Shown in pieces: positions 29,516-31,640 of a DNA stretch of 31,640 bases; position 1 is the first letter of the stretch, and every line of letters begins with the position of its first letter. The stretch is from positions 1 to 31,640 of the forward strand of contig CAMBPP010000004.1 of the NCBI GenBank assembly GCA_945869715.1, in the 5' to 3' direction. Source of the DNA: Bifidobacterium breve (GTDB taxonomy: Bacteria; Actinomycetota; Acidimicrobiia; Acidimicrobiales; Ilumatobacteraceae). Below the pieces are notes generated by a model. It saw nothing but the letters and a program-made list of their open reading frames with translations. It was not told the origin of the DNA and searched no databases. Position numbers and translations under genes: made by a program.

Positions 29516-30370
29516 ATGCCACACCTGCATATATGGGCAAGTATCCCGAGCCCCTCGACGGGAACGTTGAACCTAGGGCCTGTGCGTATGAATGCTTATG
29601 GTCTCATGATTGCGCTTGGCGTAGTGGTCGCTGTGTGGCTGATAGGTAAACGTGTTGAGGCTCGTGGCGTTGGCACGAGTGAAGACATTAGTTCCATTGC
29701 AATGTGGGCAGTTCCTGCTGGCGTTATTGGTGCTCGGCTGTATCACGTAGTCACCGATTGGTCGCGCTTCTCTAATAACTATGGCGACATTGTGAAGGTA
29801 TGGCAAGGCGGCCTTGGCATATGGGGCGGCATTGCACTTGGTGTAGTTGTGGGTATGTGGGCAACTCACCGCAAGGGTTTGCCCGTACTACTCGTTGTTA
29901 CTTGCGCTGCGCCCGCCTTAGCAATTGGTCAAGCAATTGGTCGTTGGGGCAACTGGTTCAACCAGGAACTTTTTGGCAAAGCAACCACATTGCCGTGGGG
30001 CCTTGAAATTAGCGCCGAGAAAACGATGAGCACTGGTTTTCCTGTGGGTACTACTTTTCATCCAACATTTCTATACGAGTCACTCGGGTGTGCACTTTTG
30101 TGCTTCGTGTTGCTTGCTCTCGATAAGAGAATCCCGTTGCGACCCGGGCGACTCTTTTTTGTGTACTGCGCGGGGTACACCTTGATGCGCTTTTTCATTG
30201 AAGGACTGCGTATTGATGATGCTCATCATGTGGGTGGATTGCGGCTCAATCAGTGGGTTTCTTTGACAGTCTTTGTCATTTCCATTGGCTTTTTGGTGAA
30301 TGAGGCGCTCTGGTATCGGCGTAGTGAACCTGACCCGTCTAACGTTCTTCCTTATGGCGACCTCCAATAA
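29516..30370 (+). CDS. lgt: Phosphatidylglycerol-prolipoprotein diacylglyceryl transferase
   Basis: The 284-residue membrane protein has about seven helices. The Lgt signature GRWGNWFNQELFG (142-154) has Arg143, Asn146 and Glu151 at the same numbers as E. coli. NAYGLMI near the N-terminus, FHPTFLYES and LMRFFIEGLRID complete the pattern. It transfers diacylglycerol from phosphatidylglycerol to the lipobox Cys, the first step of lipoprotein maturation. The E. coli His103 position is Trp103 here (GGLGIWGG), which I recall as common in actinobacteria. It overlaps the next gene by 17 nt. Confidence 0.95.
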   Translation: MPHLHIWASIPSPSTGTLNLGPVRMNAYGLMIALGVVVAVWLIGKRVEARGVGTSEDISSIAMWAVPAGVIGARLYHVVTDWSRFSNNYGDIVKVWQGGLGIWGGIALGVVVGMWATHRKGLPVLLVVTCAAPALAIGQAIGRWGNWFNQELFGKATTLPWGLEISAEKTMSTGFPVGTTFHPTFLYESLGCALLCFVLLALDKRIPLRPGRLFFVYCAGYTLMRFFIEGLRIDDAHHVGGLRLNQWVSLTVFVISIGFLVNEALWYRRSEPDPSNVLPYGDLQ

Positions 30371-31178
30371 CTCTGCAGTAAACGACACAGTCCTTCTCTC
30401 TCACCCTGCTCCGGGCGTCGCGTTACTCACCTTGAATCGTCCCGACCGGTTGAATGCCTGGAACGGCGATATAGCTGTGCGCTATTTCGAATTAATGGAC
30501 GAGTGCGTAGCAAATGATGAAGTGCGCATTCTTGTTGTAACAGGTGCGGGAAAAGGTTTCTGCGCAGGTGCAGACATGAACCGATTAAAAGCAATGGGTG
30601 ATGCGCCAGGTAATCCCGCTACAAAAGCAGAAGCAGCGAGTCCACTGCGATTGCCTTCATATACGACAACCATCCCTAAGCCAGTGATAGCTGCCATTAA
30701 CGGCGCATGTGCCGGTGTCGGTCTCGTTCAGGCGTTGACCTGTGATATTCGATTTGCTGCTGCTGGGGCAAAGTTCACCACTGCTTTTGGGCGCCGAGGG
30801 CTCATTGCGGAATACGGAATTAGTTGGTTATTGCCGCGCTTGGTAGGAACAGCAAATGCGCTTGATGTGTTGTTGAGCGGTCGCGTGTTCCTTGCAGAAG
30901 AAGCGCATCAAATGGGGTTGATCAATGGAGTCGTTCCTGGCGACCATTTGCTAGACCATGTCATTGCCTACGCCAGTGACTTGGCTTCAAATGTTTCACC
31001 CGCATCAATGAAAGTGATGAAGGAACAGGTGTATGCAGATGCCACACAACCACTGAGTTCTTCTGAGCAACGGTCTCTTATTTTGATGGAAGAATCAAAG
31101 TTGCGGCCCGATTTCAAAGAGGGAGTCGCCAGTTTCATGGAGAAGCGACCTCCTCAATTTGCTCCCGTTACTCGGTAG
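30354..31178 (+). CDS. Enoyl-CoA hydratase/isomerase-family (crotonase) protein
   Basis: From ATG 30354 the product is 274 residues. It has ALLTLNRPDRLNAW (about 23-36), the oxyanion segment GFCAGADMNRL (about 68-78) and CAGVGLVQALTCDIRFAAA, then GRRGLIAEYGISWLLPRLVG. The first hydratase Glu (GGCEL in classic enzymes) is Val/Gln here and the second (PE.xLG) is Gly, so simple water addition as in rat ECH1 is unlikely. The Glu in IAEYG may take over for isomerase- or hydratase-type chemistry. The frame runs upstream to 30300, but MATSNNSAVND at 30354 is the likely start, overlapping lgt by 17 nt. Confidence 0.88.
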   Translation: MATSNNSAVNDTVLLSHPAPGVALLTLNRPDRLNAWNGDIAVRYFELMDECVANDEVRILVVTGAGKGFCAGADMNRLKAMGDAPGNPATKAEAASPLRLPSYTTTIPKPVIAAINGACAGVGLVQALTCDIRFAAAGAKFTTAFGRRGLIAEYGISWLLPRLVGTANALDVLLSGRVFLAEEAHQMGLINGVVPGDHLLDHVIAYASDLASNVSPASMKVMKEQVYADATQPLSSSEQRSLILMEESKLRPDFKEGVASFMEKRPPQFAPVTR

Positions 31179-31181
31179 CAT
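31176..31181 (+). promoter_or_regulatory. -10 element TAGCAT, 8 nt before gatC
   Basis: TAGCAT begins with the TAG stop codon of the crotonase gene and lies 8 nt before the GTG at 31190. There is no SD, so gatC probably has a leaderless mRNA while gatA, next in line, has a strong SD. Confidence 0.4.
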
Positions 31182-31189
31182 TCACTCTT

Positions 31190-31492
31190 GTGTCTGAACG
31201 TCTCTCTGCCGCCGATGTAGCCAAAGTTGCACGTATGGCGCGCCTCAATATTTCAGCCGCCGATGTAGAGCGTTATACGGAACAACTCGACGGCATGCTC
31301 GATCATTTCGCCGACATCGACAACTTGCAACTTGCCGATGTTCAGCCCATGACCCAGCCGTTCCCCCTCGTCAACGTGTTGCGTGCCGATGTTGAACAGC
31401 CTTGCCTCGACCGCGATGAAGTGCTCAATGCAGCTCCTGCCGCCGAACAAGGTCGCTTCCGCGTTCCACCATCTGGAGGCGAAGATGAGTAA
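31190..31492 (+). CDS. gatC: Aspartyl/glutamyl-tRNA amidotransferase subunit C
   Basis: The 100-residue protein has the GatC pattern: LSAADVAKVARMARLNIS at the start (5-22), ERYTEQLDGMLDHFADIDNL in the middle (shown in part) and LRADVEQPCLDRDEVLNAAP, ending RFRVPPSGGEDE. GatCAB converts misacylated Glu-tRNA(Gln) and Asp-tRNA(Asn) to the amide forms; GatC stabilises GatA-GatB. The GTG start is supported by the -10 box 8 nt upstream. It overlaps gatA by 8 nt. Confidence 0.95.
   Translation: MSERLSAADVAKVARMARLNISAADVERYTEQLDGMLDHFADIDNLQLADVQPMTQPFPLVNVLRADVEQPCLDRDEVLNAAPAAEQGRFRVPPSGGEDE
31474..31478 (+). promoter_or_regulatory. Ribosome binding site GGAGG of gatA
   Basis: GGAGG inside the end of gatC lies 6 nt before the gatA ATG at 31485. 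It marks re-initiation within a polycistronic mRNA. Confidence 0.65.
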
Positions 31493-31640
31493 CTTCACTT
31501 CAGCAATATCCATCGCTCAAAATGTTGCAAGCGGTGCGCAGTCAGCTGCATCTGTTGTTGAAGAGCATCTGCAACGCATTAGCCAACGCGAAGAAGAAGT
31601 GCATGCCTTTAACTTGGTCACCAGTACAGAAGCTCGCGAG
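31485..31640 (+). CDS. gatA: Aspartyl/glutamyl-tRNA amidotransferase subunit A, N-terminal part (partial)
   Basis: The ATG at 31485 opens a frame of 52 codons to the window edge. The product begins MSNFTSAISIAQNVAS, then AASVVEEHLQRISQREEEV and HAFNLVTSTEARE. This matches the N-terminal helices of GatA (SA.eLv..hL.rI...e..inAf), the amidase subunit. The catalytic Lys/Ser/Ser region lies beyond the window. It overlaps gatC by 8 nt and has a good SD. Confidence 0.92.
   Translation, partial: MSNFTSAISIAQNVASGAQSAASVVEEHLQRISQREEEVHAFNLVTSTEARE

Noticed and set aside
1..31640. CRISPR arrays, transposons, prophage genes, tRNA or rRNA genes
   Set aside because: No spaced direct repeats, transposase or integrase motifs, or tRNA-like cloverleaf/CCA ends were seen in the short gaps between genes.

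Overview
The window looks like chromosomal DNA of an actinobacterium. Two WhiB-family genes, a SenX3/RegX3-type phosphate two-component pair, a GatC/GatA pair, an actinobacterial zincin_2-type protein and a coproporphyrin-type ferrochelatase all point that way. The base composition is moderate, not the very high GC of Streptomyces or Mycobacterium, and an mreB is present. That combination suggests an Acidimicrobiia-like lineage such as the aquatic Ilumatobacter relatives, but this is inference. There are no rRNAs, tRNAs, transposons, phage genes or CRISPR arrays. Coding density is extreme: the longest non-coding gap is about 250 bp (3920-4172), many genes overlap, and most convergent pairs are less than 17 bp apart or overlap.

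Layout. 1-1884 (minus): a class III nucleotide cyclase, a degenerate GH1-like protein and the 5' end of an acetoacetyl-CoA-synthetase-like ligase. 1919-3919 (plus): a vWA-domain protein. 3920-5770: a structured leader with a possible upstream ORF, a WhiB gene, a formiminotransferase, tatA (58 aa) and a second WhiB. 5895-10965 (plus): a small unknown protein and a phosphate block ppk1-phoU-senX3-regX3. 11002-15199: an MFS permease, a zincin_2 protein (minus, 3' ends overlapping), moaE, a small membrane protein and mreB. 15203-17135 (minus): a tesB thioesterase and a secreted GSDH-type beta-propeller. 17225-19755 (plus): a canonical GH1 beta-glucosidase, a nitroreductase and a methyltransferase. 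28690 down to 19766 (minus): a run of eight genes, M48 protease-hemE-hemH-hemY-lnt-GT4-methyltransferase-alpha/alpha-toroid protein. 28747-31640 (plus): an esterase, lgt, an enoyl-CoA hydratase homologue, gatC and the 5' end of gatA.

Common threads. First, at least a dozen genes have a TAnnnT -10 hexamer only 6-9 nt before the start codon and no Shine-Dalgarno sequence. That is the signature of leaderless transcription, and it decides several start sites. Second, several enzymes carry changes at textbook catalytic positions: a GH1 homologue without its nucleophile, a zincin_2 protein with HELAAH in place of HExxH, an Lnt homologue with Ser at the Cys position, and a crotonase homologue without the two usual Glu residues. 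Third, lipoprotein maturation (lgt, lnt), haem synthesis (hemE, hemH, hemY) and a conserved-looking glycosyltransferase/methyltransferase/toroid cassette sit close together. I see no clear-cut new defence or mobile system. The most novel-looking items are the SD-equipped upstream ORF before whiB, the GT4-MT-toroid cassette and the altered-active-site enzymes.
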